NCBI GenBank assembly: GCA_007120055.1
Contig: SKOL01000408.1
Span: 1 to 15,924, forward strand
Direction: 5' to 3'
Length of the DNA: 15,924 nt
DNA from: Anaerobacillus sp.
Lineage (GTDB): Bacteria; Bacillota; Bacilli; Bacillales_H; Anaerobacillaceae
Shown here: positions 15,593 to 15,924 of the stretch, piece by piece
Position numbering within the stretch: position 1 is the stretch's first letter
Layout of the letters: each line of letters begins with the position of its first letter
Position numbers and translations under genes: made by a program
The notes under the pieces: generated by a model
Databases searched by the model: none
Seen by the model: only the letters and a program-made list of their open reading frames with translations
Told to the model about the DNA's origin: nothing

Positions 15593-15810
15593 AAAGGAGT
15601 AGCTAACCTCGGTTAAATGTGGGATAGTTACAATTATTCTTCTTCGGTTTTACGAGCATGAAATGTGCAGGTTCGTGAAACATTTTTGTGAAACAAGAAA
15701 TTTCGGGGAGTGACAGTACGAAAAACTGGTTTATTTACCAAATCGGAATTATCAGCAGCAATTGTTGTTTTAAGACATGTATATTCGGATAAGTTTAGAC
15801 TTCTGAGTAT
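15593..15810. other. Gene-free stretch before the terminal repeats
   Basis: I see no supported gene here. A minus-strand open frame (15634-15912) runs through this stretch and across the tandem repeats and has no ribosome site or recognisable domain. Small inverted repeats occur (for example TAACC-TC-GGTTA at 15604-15615), but nothing diagnostic. The stretch probably belongs to the boundary of a mobile element. Confidence 0.4.
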
Positions 15811-15898
15811 TGCGGACGGTTTGAGCCAGCAGTGCGGAGTTTTGAGCCACTGAATGCGGATATCTGACCCAGTAACTGCGGAAAGGAGAGCCAGACCA
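15811..15898. repeat. Four tandem 22-bp degenerate repeats, probable transposable-element end
   Basis: TGCGGA recurs at 15811, 15833, 15855 and 15877, exactly 22 bases apart. Each copy is followed by a second conserved block (TGAGCCA, TGAGCCA, TGACCCA, AGAGCCA) after 4 or 5 variable bases. Regular arrays of about 20-22 bp transposase-binding sites are typical of the ends of IS21-like and Tn7-like elements, and the TGCGGA/TGAGCCA words fit my memory of IS21-family ends. No transposase gene lies inside the window, so the family is inferred. Confidence 0.75.
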
Positions 15899-15924
15899 TT
15901 GTTCTGCCACAATTAGCGTAGATA

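Noticed and set aside
15811..15898. Possible CRISPR array
   Set aside because: The units are contiguous 22-bp degenerate copies without unique spacers, so they are binding-site repeats and not a CRISPR.
15634..15912. 92-codon minus-strand frame at the right edge
   Set aside because: It is read across the 22-bp repeat array and has no ribosome site or domain, so it is a by-product of the repeats.

Overview
The window comes from a low-GC Firmicute, most likely a member of the Bacillaceae. The genes are A+T-rich with strong Shine-Dalgarno sites of the AGGAG/GAGG type, most coding is co-oriented and tightly packed, and the protein families (HIT, MazG-like, PLD-helicase, BsuMI/LlaJI-type restriction genes) are typical of that group. 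No rRNA or tRNA gene or CRISPR array is visible.

Layout. (1) 182-3301 is a three-gene operon: a HIT-family nucleotide hydrolase, a MazG-like nucleotide pyrophosphohydrolase, and a large SF2 helicase with an N-terminal phospholipase-D-type nuclease domain. Its codons look more G+C-rich than those of the region that follows. (2) 3410-6245 is an mcrB/mcrC-like pair: an AAA+ motor and a PD-(D/E)XK nuclease. It converges with 6287-7576 on the minus strand, a DNA cytosine-5 methyltransferase carrying an N-terminal XRE-type helix-turn-helix. One bidirectional hairpin terminator separates the two. (3) 7577-8169 is a divergent intergenic region with inverted repeats, probably the promoter/operator zone for both directions. 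(4) 8170-15201 is a second complete restriction-modification operon with the order C5 methyltransferase, stand-alone domain protein, McrB-like AAA+ protein, DUF2357/McrC-like nuclease, C5 methyltransferase. It ends at a hairpin terminator. (5) 15202-15924 is a mobile or degenerate edge: a perfect GGGACAG/CTGTCCC palindrome, a 41-codon CxxC protein that looks truncated, and four tandem 22-bp repeats resembling the end of a transposable element.

How it works together. The window is a defence island with two McrBC-type engines (nucleotide-driven AAA+ motor plus nuclease) and three C5 methyltransferases. The second operon has the architecture of the known LlaJI and BsuMI systems. In these, two C5 methyltransferases protect the target and a McrB-like plus McrC-like complex cuts unmodified DNA. 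Its special feature is that the N-terminal domain of the AAA+ subunit also exists as a separate 290-residue gene. This suggests two recognition modules, possibly matching two methyltransferases that act on different strands. The first McrBC pair faces a self-regulating methyltransferase. Whether it cuts methylated DNA (type IV) or is blocked by its partner's methylation cannot be read from sequence. Two of the three methyltransferases end in QLxL-type tails resembling sliding-clamp binding peptides, which could couple protection to replication.
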